From the NCBI GenBank assembly GCA_018920315.1, contig JAHLMP010000005.1, forward strand, positions 1 through 54,110: a stretch of 54,110 nt of DNA, in the 5' to 3' direction. This document shows positions 16,348 to 25,901 of this stretch, in pieces. Each line of letters opens with the position of its first letter. Position 1 is the stretch's first letter. The stretch is from Candidatus Aenigmatarchaeota archaeon (lineage in GTDB: Archaea > Aenigmatarchaeota > Aenigmatarchaeia > GW2011-AR5 > JAHLMP01). The translations under genes were made by a program, and so were the position numbers. Below the pieces are notes generated by a model. That model made no database searches and was not told the origin of the DNA. It saw only the letters and a program-made list of their open reading frames with translations.

Positions 16348-16442
16348 TGGGCTCGGCAGGATTTTCTAAAATGATTAAAAATATTCGAACCTGCGATCTT
16401 CGCCTTGTGAAAGCGACGTCATAACCACTAGACCACGAGCCC
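16348..16442 (-). tRNA. tRNA-Val(CAC) with a 22-nt intron in the T-loop
   Basis: Acceptor GGGCTCG/CGAGCCC, anticodon stem TCGCT/GGCGA with loop TTCACAA (anticodon CAC), T-stem GCAGG/CCTGC. The T-loop is interrupted after TTCGAA by a 22-nt AT-rich insert (16362-16383); removing it restores TTCGAAT and a 73-nt tRNA. The BHB is relaxed: TTCG faces AGAA (three pairs and a G-A), bulges AAT and AAT, with no inner helix. The position is identical to the introns of tRNA-Leu(CAA) and tRNA-Ala(UGC). Confidence 0.92.
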
Positions 16443-16499
16443 AATAATGAAAACATCTTTATCAAAAATTATTTGTTATACAATTTCTAAAATTTTATC

Positions 16500-17171
16500 T
16501 TAGAATTTTATTATAAGTAAGCCATGAGCACTTTTAACTTTCTTTATTTTATAGAAACCTGCTTCACGTAATCTTTTTAAAACTCCTTTTAAAATTCTCT
16601 TTGCTCTATTACTTCTGAAATTACCAATATAGTGAAATATCTTTCCATTCCATTTAAGAACTCTGAATAATTCTTTATAAAATTCTTTGGAATATAATTC
16701 TGGAGCTAAAGAATAAGTAGGAGGGTCATGAATTATAATGTTAAAGAATTCATTTGGAAATTTCTTTATTTCTATAAAGATATCGCCAATACTTAGCTTT
16801 ATCTTCGCATTTTCAAATAGCTCTTTTGAAAACTCGTTCATTCTTGCAATCTTAATAATATTCTTATCCTTTTCAAATGTAAAAACCTCTTTTACTCCTT
16901 TCTTTCTAGCTGCAAGAATAGATGTATATCCTAGTCCACAACAAGTATCTAAAACTCTTCCATATATCTTTCCTAATGCTCTTAATTTCAATATCGTATC
17001 CCTCTTTGGATCACACTCCTTTATTCTATGCATCTGAATTCCTGAAATTTGAACAGTAGGCCATGTTTTTGTATAAATTAGTTTATAAAACTTATTTGTA
17101 CTCTCATCAAAAATTTCAATATCGCTTATTTCTTCTTTTTCAATTTCTTTTTTCGTCTCTACTTCTTTCAT
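16500..17171 (-). CDS. Predicted archaeal methyltransferase (COG2521-like)
   Basis: A Rossmann methyltransferase with motif I VLDTCCGLGYTSILAARKKG, an acidic FEKD ending strand 2, and the (D/N)PP-type motif HDPPTYSLA, as in a group of archaeal methyltransferases I know as COG2521. The open frame extends to 17225, but that start would overlap the divergent HAD-Nudix gene and adds a hydrophobic non-conserved segment; the internal ATG at 17171 (MKEVETKKEIEKEEI) leaves a ~50-bp divergent promoter region and is preferred. Target not known. Confidence 0.75.
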   Translation of the reverse strand: MKEVETKKEIEKEEISDIEIFDESTNKFYKLIYTKTWPTVQISGIQMHRIKECDPKRDTILKLRALGKIYGRVLDTCCGLGYTSILAARKKGVKEVFTFEKDKNIIKIARMNEFSKELFENAKIKLSIGDIFIEIKKFPNEFFNIIIHDPPTYSLAPELYSKEFYKELFRVLKWNGKIFHYIGNFRSNRAKRILKGVLKRLREAGFYKIKKVKSAHGLLIIKF

Positions 17172-17223
17172 CAATTTGAATATCTTAAAACAATTTATTA
17201 ATTTGTAGAAATTATTATAATAC

Positions 17224-18378
17224 ATGAAAAACTCTTTTGCTGTTGTTTTTGATTTTGATGGCGTAATAGTAGATAGCTTAGATGAATGTTTCTTGGTCTC
17301 GGTAAGAGCTTATAACGAGCTTGGTGGTAATATAAAATTATCAAATAAAGCAAAACTTCTTTATAAAAAATATAGACCTTACTTGAGAATAACTGAAGAT
17401 CATTTACCGGCGCTAAAAATGATAGAAAATGGTATTTTTGATAAAGATTATATAAAAAATTCTAGAAAGAAATTCGAGAAAAAGAAGAAAGAATTTGTAA
17501 AGAGATTCTATGAGATAAGAAAAGAGATTCGAAAAGAAGATATTAAAAAATGGATTTCTCTTCATAAGCCATTTGAAAATGTTGTAAAACTAATAAAGAG
17601 AAATTATAAAAGATGGAACATATTTATTTCTAGCACAAAAGATAAGAATTCGATTGTAAAAATATTGAGAAGCTTGGGAATAAAAATTCCTGAAAATAAA
17701 ATATTTTCAAGAGAATTTTCAAATGATAAAAGTAAACATGTAAAAATGATTTCAAGGATTTCTAAAATACCTGAAGAAAAAATAATATTTATTGATGATG
17801 TGCTAGAAAATCTGAAAATGATAAAAAGAAAGAGTAATGCTAGGCTTGCCCTCGCATCTTGGGGTTACACAACAAAGGAGCATGAAAAGATTGCGAAAGA
17901 AATGAAAATAAAGGTTTTGCAATTAGAAAAATTGGAAAATGAGATAAATGATATGATCTCTATTATTTCTCCGACCATTCATAAAACTATTGCAATTATT
18001 ATAAAAAATAATGGAAAGTTTCTTTTAACAAAAAGAGCTGGGTCACCAGAGAGAAATTATTGGGGTTTTCCTGGAGGACATGTAGAAAGTAATGAAAATA
18101 TATTTGAAGCTGCAGTAAGAGAAGCTAAAGAGGAAGTTGGTGAAGTAAAGATAAATAAGCGTTATTTATTTTCTTTTGTTCATGATGTTGGAATTAATCA
18201 TAAGCATGAGTGCTATGTTTTTTCTGGAAAGCTTGTTGGAAAATTAAAGAAAAATAGAGAAGTTAAAAAATTTGGATTTTTTTCTATTAAGGAGATGAAA
18301 AGAATGAACCTAACAAACTATACTTTGCAAATAATTAACAAAATTCTTAATGACGAAAATTTTGCTAAGTATATTTAA
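17224..18378 (+). CDS. HAD hydrolase fused to a Nudix domain
   Basis: 384 residues. The N-terminal HAD domain has FDFDGVIVDS (9-18), ISSTKDK (motif II) and FIDDVLENL (motif IV). The C-terminal Nudix domain starts near 255 with a GKFLLTKRAGSPERNYWGFPGG-like entry (long motif, residues about 261-284) and a full Nudix box, G-x5-E-x7-REAKEEVGE, at about 284-306. HAD and Nudix enzymes both hydrolyse phosphate groups; the fusion might clean up or recycle one nucleotide-type metabolite in two steps. ATG at 17224 follows a TATA-like stretch closely, so the message may be leaderless. Confidence 0.85.
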   Translation: MKNSFAVVFDFDGVIVDSLDECFLVSVRAYNELGGNIKLSNKAKLLYKKYRPYLRITEDHLPALKMIENGIFDKDYIKNSRKKFEKKKKEFVKRFYEIRKEIRKEDIKKWISLHKPFENVVKLIKRNYKRWNIFISSTKDKNSIVKILRSLGIKIPENKIFSREFSNDKSKHVKMISRISKIPEEKIIFIDDVLENLKMIKRKSNARLALASWGYTTKEHEKIAKEMKIKVLQLEKLENEINDMISIISPTIHKTIAIIIKNNGKFLLTKRAGSPERNYWGFPGGHVESNENIFEAAVREAKEEVGEVKINKRYLFSFVHDVGINHKHECYVFSGKLVGKLKKNREVKKFGFFSIKEMKRMNLTNYTLQIINKILNDENFAKYI

Positions 18379-18397
18379 CTTTTTTTCATATTTTACT

Positions 18398-18721
18398 CTA
18401 ATACTCTCTCCAAATATGTCCACACTTTTTGCACTTGAAGAATTGAGTTGGTGGCTCGTCTGCTGCCCTTGTTTGTTGCAGGAAATAGAATGCTTGAGTA
18501 TAACCGCAAGAAGGGCACATTTTATCTGTAATTGGTAGATTTACATCTTCCTTTTCAATTGTGATTGTCTTTTTTATTTCATGTTTTTTAATTATTCTTA
18601 GCTCTGAAGACTTTGATGCATCTATCTTTTCCTTATGCCCGCACTTAGTACATTTTAGATAAGCTTCCTTTCCTTTTTTCTCTGGAAGCATTAAAGAGTT
18701 GCATTTCTTACAAAATTCCAT
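18398..18721 (-). CDS. tfs: Transcription factor S (TFIIS/RPB9-like)
   Basis: 107 residues with two zinc ribbons: CKKCNS...CTKCG at the N-terminus and CPSCG...CKKCG at the C-terminus. The C-terminal ribbon contains the acidic loop RAADEPPTQFFKC whose Asp-Glu pair stimulates RNA cleavage by backtracked RNA polymerase. Length matches archaeal TFS. It converges on the HAD-Nudix gene with about 20 bp between stops; upstream lies a ~130-bp divergent gap shared with mevalonate kinase. Confidence 0.95.
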   Translation of the reverse strand: MEFCKKCNSLMLPEKKGKEAYLKCTKCGHKEKIDASKSSELRIIKKHEIKKTITIEKEDVNLPITDKMCPSCGYTQAFYFLQQTRAADEPPTQFFKCKKCGHIWREY

Positions 18722-18852
18722 AAAATCACCTTAGGCTTATAACTCTCTTATCTAATATACTAAAAGTTTTAAAATTTATCTCTCTTAGAAATTTTGCAAA
18801 AATTTATGAAAATCTAAAAGTTATTTAAAAGTTTTCAAAAGAATTTGCATTT

Positions 18853-19929
18853 ATGAAACAAAAAGTGATTCTCGCTTCTGCTCCAGGAAAACTACATCTT
18901 ATTGGAGAGCATGCAGTGGTTTATGGTCAACCAGCAATCTTAGCATCAGTTGGTCTTAGAACTTATGTAAAGGTTAAAGAAAACGAAAAAGTTAGTTATT
19001 TTGACGCTACATGGCCTGAAGTAAAATATGAGTGGAGTATAAATGAAATAAAAGAGATTACAGAAAAAACGCTTTCATTGTGGAAAATCTGCAAAGAAAA
19101 AAATAATTTTTCAGAATTATTTGATTTTATAAAAAAAGATGGATTTAAAAATTATAAAGCTTCTGCTATTGGAATTATAATGAAAGAGTTAAATGCTTTT
19201 GAAAATTGCTCAATTGAAATAGAATGCGAGATTCCTACTGGCGCTGGTATAGGATCTTCAGCATCTAGGGCAGTGGCAATGACATTAGCATTGTCTAAAT
19301 TCTTAGGAAATGATTTGGATTTAGAAGAGGTTAATAGAATTTCATATGAAATTGAAAAGATAGTTCATGGAACTCCAAGTGGAGGAGATAATTCTGCTTG
19401 CTGCTATGGTGGCTTGATTTTGTTTAGAAAGCTTGCAAGCGGTGTTGAGATAAAATCTCTTAAGGAAGAAATTCCATATAAGCTAGAAAATTTTGTTATT
19501 GTTTATACAAAACCTCCTGAAAAAACTACTGGAGAACTTGTACAACATGTTAGAAACCTTCCGGAAGAATATAGAGAAAAAAGGATTAGAAGAATAGGAG
19601 AAATAACTTATGAAATGTTGGAAGTTCTGAGAAGAAGAGATTTTGAAAGAATGAAGGAGATTATAAACGAAGATCAAAGACTGCTTAAAGAGCTTGGAGT
19701 GTCTTGCAAGGAGATTGATGAACTTTGTGAAAAAGTTAGAGAGATTGGCGGGGCTGCAAAGCTTTGTGGAGCTGGCGGAGGTGGTATAGTGCTTTGCTAT
19801 CATGAAGATAAGGAAAAGATGAAAGAATTAATAAAATCTATTGGCTATAAGCAAATAGAAATAAATCTTGGTGTTAAAGGTGTTACATTAGAATATAAAA
19901 ATAGTTTAAATGAGTTTAGATTAAAGTAA
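18853..19929 (+). CDS. mvk: Mevalonate kinase
   Basis: 358 residues, GHMP family. SAPGKLHLIGEHAVVYGQPA (9-28) is the mevalonate-kinase N-terminal motif, the ATP-binding glycine-rich loop PTGAGIGSSAS lies at 128-138, and the C-terminal motif CGAGGGG near 315. It phosphorylates mevalonate in the archaeal isoprenoid pathway that supplies ether lipids. The IPP isomerase gene starts 5 bp after its stop, giving a pathway operon; phosphomevalonate decarboxylase or isopentenyl-phosphate kinase genes are not in the window. Confidence 0.93.
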   Translation: MKQKVILASAPGKLHLIGEHAVVYGQPAILASVGLRTYVKVKENEKVSYFDATWPEVKYEWSINEIKEITEKTLSLWKICKEKNNFSELFDFIKKDGFKNYKASAIGIIMKELNAFENCSIEIECEIPTGAGIGSSASRAVAMTLALSKFLGNDLDLEEVNRISYEIEKIVHGTPSGGDNSACCYGGLILFRKLASGVEIKSLKEEIPYKLENFVIVYTKPPEKTTGELVQHVRNLPEEYREKRIRRIGEITYEMLEVLRRRDFERMKEIINEDQRLLKELGVSCKEIDELCEKVREIGGAAKLCGAGGGGIVLCYHEDKEKMKELIKSIGYKQIEINLGVKGVTLEYKNSLNEFRLK

Positions 19930-19934
19930 AATTT

Positions 19935-21059
19935 ATGCAAAGGAGAAAAGAGGTAAGATCTGAGAGCGAAAAAACCTCTAAGAGAAAAGAAGAGCATATT
20001 AAAATATGCTTAGATAAAAATATTGAGCATGGCTCTACGCTTCTTGATGAAATATCATTTTGGAAATTTGAAGATATAGATTTTATTCACAATGCATTAC
20101 CAGAAGTTGATTTAGAAAAAATAGATATAAGCGTAGAATTTCTTGGAAAAAAGCTAAATGCTCCTATAATAATATCTGGAATGACAGGAGGGGCTAAAAT
20201 CGCTGAAAGAATAAATAAAAATCTTGCAAAGGCTGCCGAAAATCTTAATCTTGCTATGGGTGTTGGTTCTCAAAGAGCTGCAATAGAAAATAAAGATCTT
20301 GAAAAAACTTATTATGTAAGAGATGTTGCTCCTAATATTTTCTTAATTGCAAATCTTGGAGTTATTCAACTTAATTATGGTTATGGAATAAAAGAAGTTA
20401 AAAGAGCTATTGATATGATAGACGCCAATGCCATAGCTCTTCATCTCAATGCTTTGCAAGAGGCTATACAACCAGAAGGCAATACAAATTGGAGTGGCTG
20501 TTACGAGAAATTAAAAAAGATTTGTGAGAGTATAAAAAAGCCTGTAATAGTAAAAGAGACTGGTTGTGGAATAAGTAAAGAGGTTGCAAAAAAGATAGAA
20601 GCTGCAGGAGCATCTGCTATAGATATTTCTGGTAGAGGAGGTACATCTTGGGGAATTGTTGAAATGCTTCGAAGAAAGAAAGCAAGTAATAACATAATTG
20701 CAAAAGAATGGGGAATTCCTACCGCAATCTCTTTGCTTGAATGCTTAAGCGTAACAAAGATTCCTATTATAGCGTCTGGAGGAATAAGAAATGGTTTGGA
20801 GATTGCGAAATGCTTAGCTCTTGGTGCTATCGCTTGCGGAATAGCATTGCCATTGTTAAAACCTGCTTTAAAAAGTAGTGAAGAGGTTGAAAATAAACTA
20901 AAAGAGATTATTGAAGAAATTAAAATTGCGATGTTTTTGGTAGGCGCAAAAGATATAAAGGAGCTTAGAAAAAGGCCTTTAGTAATAACAGGAAAAACAA
21001 AAGAATGGGCAGAAGTTAGAGAGATTGATATAAAAAAGCTTGCAAATAGAAATGAATGA
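19935..21059 (+). CDS. fni: Isopentenyl-diphosphate delta-isomerase type 2
   Basis: 374 residues, FMN-dependent TIM-barrel isomerase. Recognisable blocks: the KEEHIKICLD entry, ISGMTGG at about 83-89, GVGSQRAAIE, LHLNALQEAIQPEG (substrate-binding), VKETGCGIS and DISGRGGTSWG. It interconverts IPP and DMAPP. It has a basic N-terminal extension of about 18 residues. Co-transcribed with mevalonate kinase (5-bp gap), so two isoprenoid steps are coupled. Confidence 0.94.
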   Translation: MQRRKEVRSESEKTSKRKEEHIKICLDKNIEHGSTLLDEISFWKFEDIDFIHNALPEVDLEKIDISVEFLGKKLNAPIIISGMTGGAKIAERINKNLAKAAENLNLAMGVGSQRAAIENKDLEKTYYVRDVAPNIFLIANLGVIQLNYGYGIKEVKRAIDMIDANAIALHLNALQEAIQPEGNTNWSGCYEKLKKICESIKKPVIVKETGCGISKEVAKKIEAAGASAIDISGRGGTSWGIVEMLRRKKASNNIIAKEWGIPTAISLLECLSVTKIPIIASGGIRNGLEIAKCLALGAIACGIALPLLKPALKSSEEVENKLKEIIEEIKIAMFLVGAKDIKELRKRPLVITGKTKEWAEVREIDIKKLANRNE

Positions 21060-21115
21060 AAAATAAATAAGCAAAATATTCAAATTTAAATTTTATCATA
21101 TAAAGTAGAAAAATT

Positions 21116-22969
21116 ATGAAAATGAATAAAGCGCTTGTTATTTTCTTTGTTTTTTTAATAAATATTAAAATTGCAATAGCGATTGAAAAAGATGGAAATC
21201 TAGTAACATTATTAGTACCTGCTATAGAAAGGGTTAATGATACTGAAAGAGGGGTAATGGCAATTCTTCAGATCTATGCAAAAGAAGGAAATGGTCATAT
21301 ATTTATTGATACGATGCCATTAACAGAAATTGATACTCAAACAAGTGCAAGAATAGCAAGAGAGGTTGTCAGCTCTATCTTAGATTTAGATATGAGTAAT
21401 TATGATCTATTTATAGTAATAAGATCAGATTCCCCTGCTGTAGGTGGTCCTTCAGCAGGTGCTGCTATCGCAATAGGTACAATAGCTTCACTTCTCAATC
21501 TATCTCTTAATCCACGTGTTATAATTACAGGGACAATTAATATTGATGGAACTATTGGCAGTGTTGGTGGAATATTGGAAAAGGCACGAGCTGCTGCAGA
21601 GCACAACGCTACGATCTTCTTGATTCCTTATGGCCAATCAAAAATTCAAGATATTGATATTAAAGAGTATGCAAAGCTAAAATGGAATCTTACTGTAATA
21701 GAAGTAAAAGATGTTGTCGAAGCTTTGAAATATATGAGTGGTTATGAGATTAGATTGAAGGATATTGAAGTGAAAGAGAAAGAAGATTTGAGAAAGATAA
21801 TGAAAGGCATTGCTGAAAACTTTATGAAAGATATTGAAAAGAGAATAGTAAATTTAGAAAATAAAATAAATTATTCTAGAATAAGCTATAGTGAAGAGAA
21901 ATATTTGAAAGAGCTTCTTGAATCTATAAAAAAGAGAATAGAAGAAGCAAAGAAATATTATGAGGATAAAGCATATTATACAGCTTCAAGCTATTTTTTA
22001 GGAGTTGGAATAGATTTAGCTTATCTTGAAAATCTATTTGAATTTTATAAAGAGGGTAAGAAAGAATGGGTAATTGAAAATAATCTTAATTCATTGGAAG
22101 AAAAAATAAGAAACCAGATAAATAAAATAGAAGATGTAAAAAATGAGATAGATTCGATTACAGATGTTGAGATAATATCAATAGCAGAGGATAGAATAAT
22201 AGATGCAAAAAATACTTTAAGAGAGGCTTGGAAAAATTACTATAATTATAATTATGATGAAGCCATAAGAAATATCGCTTATATTTCTGAAAGAGAAAAA
22301 ACATCTGAAGCATGGCTTTCAATTATAAACAATTTTACAGATGAAAAGATAAATTTTGATTTTTCTGAATTAGAAGGTTTGTGTAAAAATAAAATAAGCG
22401 AACTAATATCGTTTATTGGCTATGGTGATGTTTTGGGTGTAGAAACAAGCAAAGCGAAGGAATCATTATCTATTGCTCAGAGAAACTTGAATGAAAAGAA
22501 ATATTCTGCAGCTCTATTTAATTTAATAACAACAAAATCAGAGATCGAGTTTGCTTTAACACTAAAGAGCATAAGAAATGATACTAAAGAGATAATTAAA
22601 AAAGTAAAGAACGATGCAGCAAGAAGCATAAGAAATGCTGAAACTTTAAATGTTTCTCCAATCCTTGCACTCAGCTATTATGAATATGGAGAAAAACTTG
22701 AAAACACCAATTCAATGGCTTCCATCCAGTATTTTATATATTCTAAAAATTACGCAAAAAATGCGGTAGAACTTTCAAATATAGTAAGAGGAGAAACACC
22801 AAAACCTTATAGCAAAATAGAAATTAAGCCGGTAAATTTAGAAGAAACTTCATGCAAACTATATTTAGCAATAGGCATTATGATAGGAATCGTGCTTGCA
22901 ATAATAATATCTATTTTAATTTTTGTAGTGAGAGTAAGATTTAAAATAAAGAAAAAACGAACAAAGTAA
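21116..22969 (+). CDS. Secreted membrane-anchored S16 (Lon-like) serine protease without ATPase
   Basis: 617 residues: signal peptide (about 1-22), S16 protease domain (about 27-210) with catalytic dyad Ser113 in GGPSAGAAIA and Lys156 in GGILEKARAA, a long helical/coiled-coil region (about 220-580), then a membrane helix (592-612) and basic tail. This is the layout of the archaeal serine proteases related to Lon but lacking AAA modules. The domain should face outward. It starts 56 bp after the IPP isomerase stop. The helical region may act as scaffold or substrate gate; that is inference. Confidence 0.87.
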   Translation: MKMNKALVIFFVFLINIKIAIAIEKDGNLVTLLVPAIERVNDTERGVMAILQIYAKEGNGHIFIDTMPLTEIDTQTSARIAREVVSSILDLDMSNYDLFIVIRSDSPAVGGPSAGAAIAIGTIASLLNLSLNPRVIITGTINIDGTIGSVGGILEKARAAAEHNATIFLIPYGQSKIQDIDIKEYAKLKWNLTVIEVKDVVEALKYMSGYEIRLKDIEVKEKEDLRKIMKGIAENFMKDIEKRIVNLENKINYSRISYSEEKYLKELLESIKKRIEEAKKYYEDKAYYTASSYFLGVGIDLAYLENLFEFYKEGKKEWVIENNLNSLEEKIRNQINKIEDVKNEIDSITDVEIISIAEDRIIDAKNTLREAWKNYYNYNYDEAIRNIAYISEREKTSEAWLSIINNFTDEKINFDFSELEGLCKNKISELISFIGYGDVLGVETSKAKESLSIAQRNLNEKKYSAALFNLITTKSEIEFALTLKSIRNDTKEIIKKVKNDAARSIRNAETLNVSPILALSYYEYGEKLENTNSMASIQYFIYSKNYAKNAVELSNIVRGETPKPYSKIEIKPVNLEETSCKLYLAIGIMIGIVLAIIISILIFVVRVRFKIKKKRTK

Positions 22970-23014
22970 AAAATATTTTGATTTTTTAAAATTTTTCTAT
23001 AAATTAAAAAATTT

Positions 23015-25897
23015 ATGCCAAGCTTCGAAGAGGAAAAAGAGAGTTCTGTGTATAACCCACAAGAAATAGAGAAAAGAATATTGGAATTTTGGAAAAAAGA
23101 AAAGATATTTGAAAAGTTGAGAGAAAGAAATAGAGGAAATAAAAGATTCTCTTTTCTCGACGGCCCGATAACTGCAAACAATCCTATGGGCGTGCATCAT
23201 GCCTGGGGAAGAACATTGAAAGACTTGTTTCAAAGATTTTATGCAATGCTTGGTTACGAAGAAAGATATCAAAATGGTTTTGATTGTCATGGCCTTTGGG
23301 TCGAAGTAGAGGTAGAAAAAGAGCTTGGGTTTAAATCTAAAAAAGATATAGAAAAGTTCGGAATAGAAAATTTTATAGAAAAGTGTAAAGAGCGCGTAGC
23401 AAAATTTTCTGAAATACAAACAAGGCAATCAATTCGATTAGGCCAATGGATGGATTGGAACAATTCTTATTATACTATGAGCGAAAACAATATAGAGGCT
23501 ATATGGTATTTCTTAAAATTGTGTCATAAGAATGGATGGCTTTACGAAAGTGTAAAAGTTATGCCATGGTGTCCTCGCTGCGGCACTTCGCTTTCTCAAC
23601 ATGAATTGTTAGATAGTTATAAAGAGATGGCCCATCCAGGAGTTTATTTGAAATGTAAGATTAAAGGGAAAAATGATGAATATCTTCTTGTTTGGACAAC
23701 AACTCCTTGGACGCTAACTTCAAATATTGCTTTGGCGATTAATCCAAACTTCTTTTATCTTAAAATAAAATATAATAACGAAATTTATTACATTGCTGAG
23801 AAGCTTGTTAGCAAATTATTTAAAGAAAATGAATATGAGATATTGAAAAGATTAAAGGGGGAAGAACTAATAGGGCTTGAATATGAATCTATTTATCCAT
23901 ACTTTACAGAGCAAAAAGATATAAAACACAAAGTGATTCCTTGGGATATGGTTTCTGAAGAGGAAGGTACTGGAATTGTGCATATTGCTCCGGGCTGTGG
24001 AGAAGAGGATTATGAACTAGGAATGAAATATAATTTGAAAGCAATATCTCCGCTTGATGAATTTGGAGTTTTTAAAGAAGGTTTTGATTGGCTAACTGGA
24101 ATTTATTATAAAGATGGAAATAAAATGATTATAGAAGATTTAAAAAGAAGGGGAATTCTTCTTAAGATTGAAGATTATTCTCATCGCTATCCTGTTTGTT
24201 GGAGATGTAAAGAAGAACTTGTTTTTAGATTAGTAGAAGAATGGTTTATAAAGATGGATGAAATAAGAGCAAAGCTCATAGAAGAAACTGAAAAAGTAAA
24301 TTGGTATCCAGAATTTGGAAAGAAACTGATGATCGATTGGCTTAATAACATGAAAGATTGGTGTATATCAAGAAAGAGATATTGGGGCTTACCTTTACCT
24401 TTTTACAAATGTAGTTGTGGAAATATTGAGGTTATTGGTTCTAGAAAAGAATTGGAAGAAAAAGCTTCGAGTGGATTAGAAAAATTAAAAGAGTTGCATC
24501 GCCCATGGATAGATGAAGTAAAAATAAAATGCTCAAAATGTGGAAAGGAAATTGAAAGAATAAAAGAAGTTGGAGATTGTTGGCTAGATGCAGGAATAGT
24601 AGCCTTTTCTACTTTAAATTATTTTTCAGATCATAGCTATTGGGAGAAATGGTATCCAGCTGATATGGTCTGTGAAATGAGAGAGCAAATAAAACTTTGG
24701 TTTTTCTTTTTACTTTTAATGAGCGTTGTAATTTCTGGAAAAGCTCCTTATAAGAATGTAGTATTGTATGAAAAGATCCTTGATGAGAAAGGAAATCCTA
24801 TGCACAAAAGCTTAGGAAATGTTATTTGGCTTGACGATGCCTTTGATAAAATCGGTGCAGATGTTATGCGCTGGCTATATGTTACTCATGATCCTAAGGA
24901 TAATTTGAATTTTGGTTTCAATATAGCAAAAGAGATAAAAAGAAAGTTAAACATATTTTATAATGTTAATAACTATGTGAAAACTTATATAGAGGTGAAT
25001 AATTTTGATCCTAAGAAAGAGAGAATTTATAAGATGGATAACTTACATAAGTGGCTATTTTCTAAATTAGAAAATACGAAGTTAAATGTAGAAAATCTAT
25101 TGAAAAATTATGATTTCTTCAGAGCGGCGAAAAATATAGAAGATTTTATATTAAATGACTTTTCAAGATGGTATATCCATATCATAAGAGAAAAGGTTAG
25201 AGAAAGTTACAGGGGAGAAGATAAAGAGCTTGTACTTCATTCACTTTATACAGTTCAATTAGAATTAATAAAAATTCTAGCTCCATTCATTCCATTTCTG
25301 ACAGAAGATATGTACCAAAGCCTTTTCAAAAGATTTGAAGAGCTTGAAAGCGTGCATCTAATGCTATGGCCAAAAATAAAAGAAGAGATGATTAACGATG
25401 AATTGGAAAGAGAAATGGAGATAGTAAAGGAGATAATAGAGGTGGCGAATGCATTAAAGAAAGAGAGAAATATAAAAAATAGATGGATAATAGACAAAAT
25501 AATCATCTATACGAATGATGCGTTAGCACTAAAAGCTTGTAAAACATTTAAAGAGGAGATAAAAATTCTTGCAAATGCTATGAATATTGAAATTTTAAGA
25601 GAGTTGCGAAAAGGAAAGGAATTTAGTAAAGGTTATGTAGAATTAGGAAGTGTTTTAAGGGAAGAATCTTTAATAAGAGAAATAACTAGAATGGTGCAAG
25701 AGATGAGAAAAAGAAAAGGCTTAAAGGTAGGTGAAAAAATTGTATTGCATCTTTCAGATGTTACATTAGCTCCTTACAAAGAAGAAATAGCTAAAGGGGT
25801 GAATGCTATAGATGTAATTTTTGGAAGAGTTGATAAAGAGTTTGGAAAAATAAAATTTGAAGATAAAGAGATATTATTTAGATTTGAGAAATATTAA
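23015..25897 (+). CDS. ileS: Isoleucyl-tRNA synthetase
   Basis: 960 residues, class I. The HIGH-type motif appears as HHAWG (61-65) after GPITANNPMGV; the editing domain contains WTTTPWTLTSN; zinc-binding pairs occur at CPRCG and CSKCG; the KMSKS-type motif is MHKSLGN at about 596-602. The replaced first residues of KMSKS and HIGH occur in one of the IleRS lineages. The anticodon-binding domain follows. This enzyme must charge both unusual isoleucine tRNAs of the window, the permuted GAU species and the three-intron UAU species. Confidence 0.95.
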   Translation: MPSFEEEKESSVYNPQEIEKRILEFWKKEKIFEKLRERNRGNKRFSFLDGPITANNPMGVHHAWGRTLKDLFQRFYAMLGYEERYQNGFDCHGLWVEVEVEKELGFKSKKDIEKFGIENFIEKCKERVAKFSEIQTRQSIRLGQWMDWNNSYYTMSENNIEAIWYFLKLCHKNGWLYESVKVMPWCPRCGTSLSQHELLDSYKEMAHPGVYLKCKIKGKNDEYLLVWTTTPWTLTSNIALAINPNFFYLKIKYNNEIYYIAEKLVSKLFKENEYEILKRLKGEELIGLEYESIYPYFTEQKDIKHKVIPWDMVSEEEGTGIVHIAPGCGEEDYELGMKYNLKAISPLDEFGVFKEGFDWLTGIYYKDGNKMIIEDLKRRGILLKIEDYSHRYPVCWRCKEELVFRLVEEWFIKMDEIRAKLIEETEKVNWYPEFGKKLMIDWLNNMKDWCISRKRYWGLPLPFYKCSCGNIEVIGSRKELEEKASSGLEKLKELHRPWIDEVKIKCSKCGKEIERIKEVGDCWLDAGIVAFSTLNYFSDHSYWEKWYPADMVCEMREQIKLWFFFLLLMSVVISGKAPYKNVVLYEKILDEKGNPMHKSLGNVIWLDDAFDKIGADVMRWLYVTHDPKDNLNFGFNIAKEIKRKLNIFYNVNNYVKTYIEVNNFDPKKERIYKMDNLHKWLFSKLENTKLNVENLLKNYDFFRAAKNIEDFILNDFSRWYIHIIREKVRESYRGEDKELVLHSLYTVQLELIKILAPFIPFLTEDMYQSLFKRFEELESVHLMLWPKIKEEMINDELEREMEIVKEIIEVANALKKERNIKNRWIIDKIIIYTNDALALKACKTFKEEIKILANAMNIEILRELRKGKEFSKGYVELGSVLREESLIREITRMVQEMRKRKGLKVGEKIVLHLSDVTLAPYKEEIAKGVNAIDVIFGRVDKEFGKIKFEDKEILFRFEKY

Positions 25898-25901
25898 TTT
25901 A

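Noticed and set aside
16348-16442. tRNA-Glu(UUC) reading of the 16.4-kb tRNA
   Set aside because: The CTTTCAC register needs a broken anticodon stem; TCGCT/GGCGA with loop TTCACAA gives Val(CAC), and the acceptor and D-arm match archaeal tRNA-Val.
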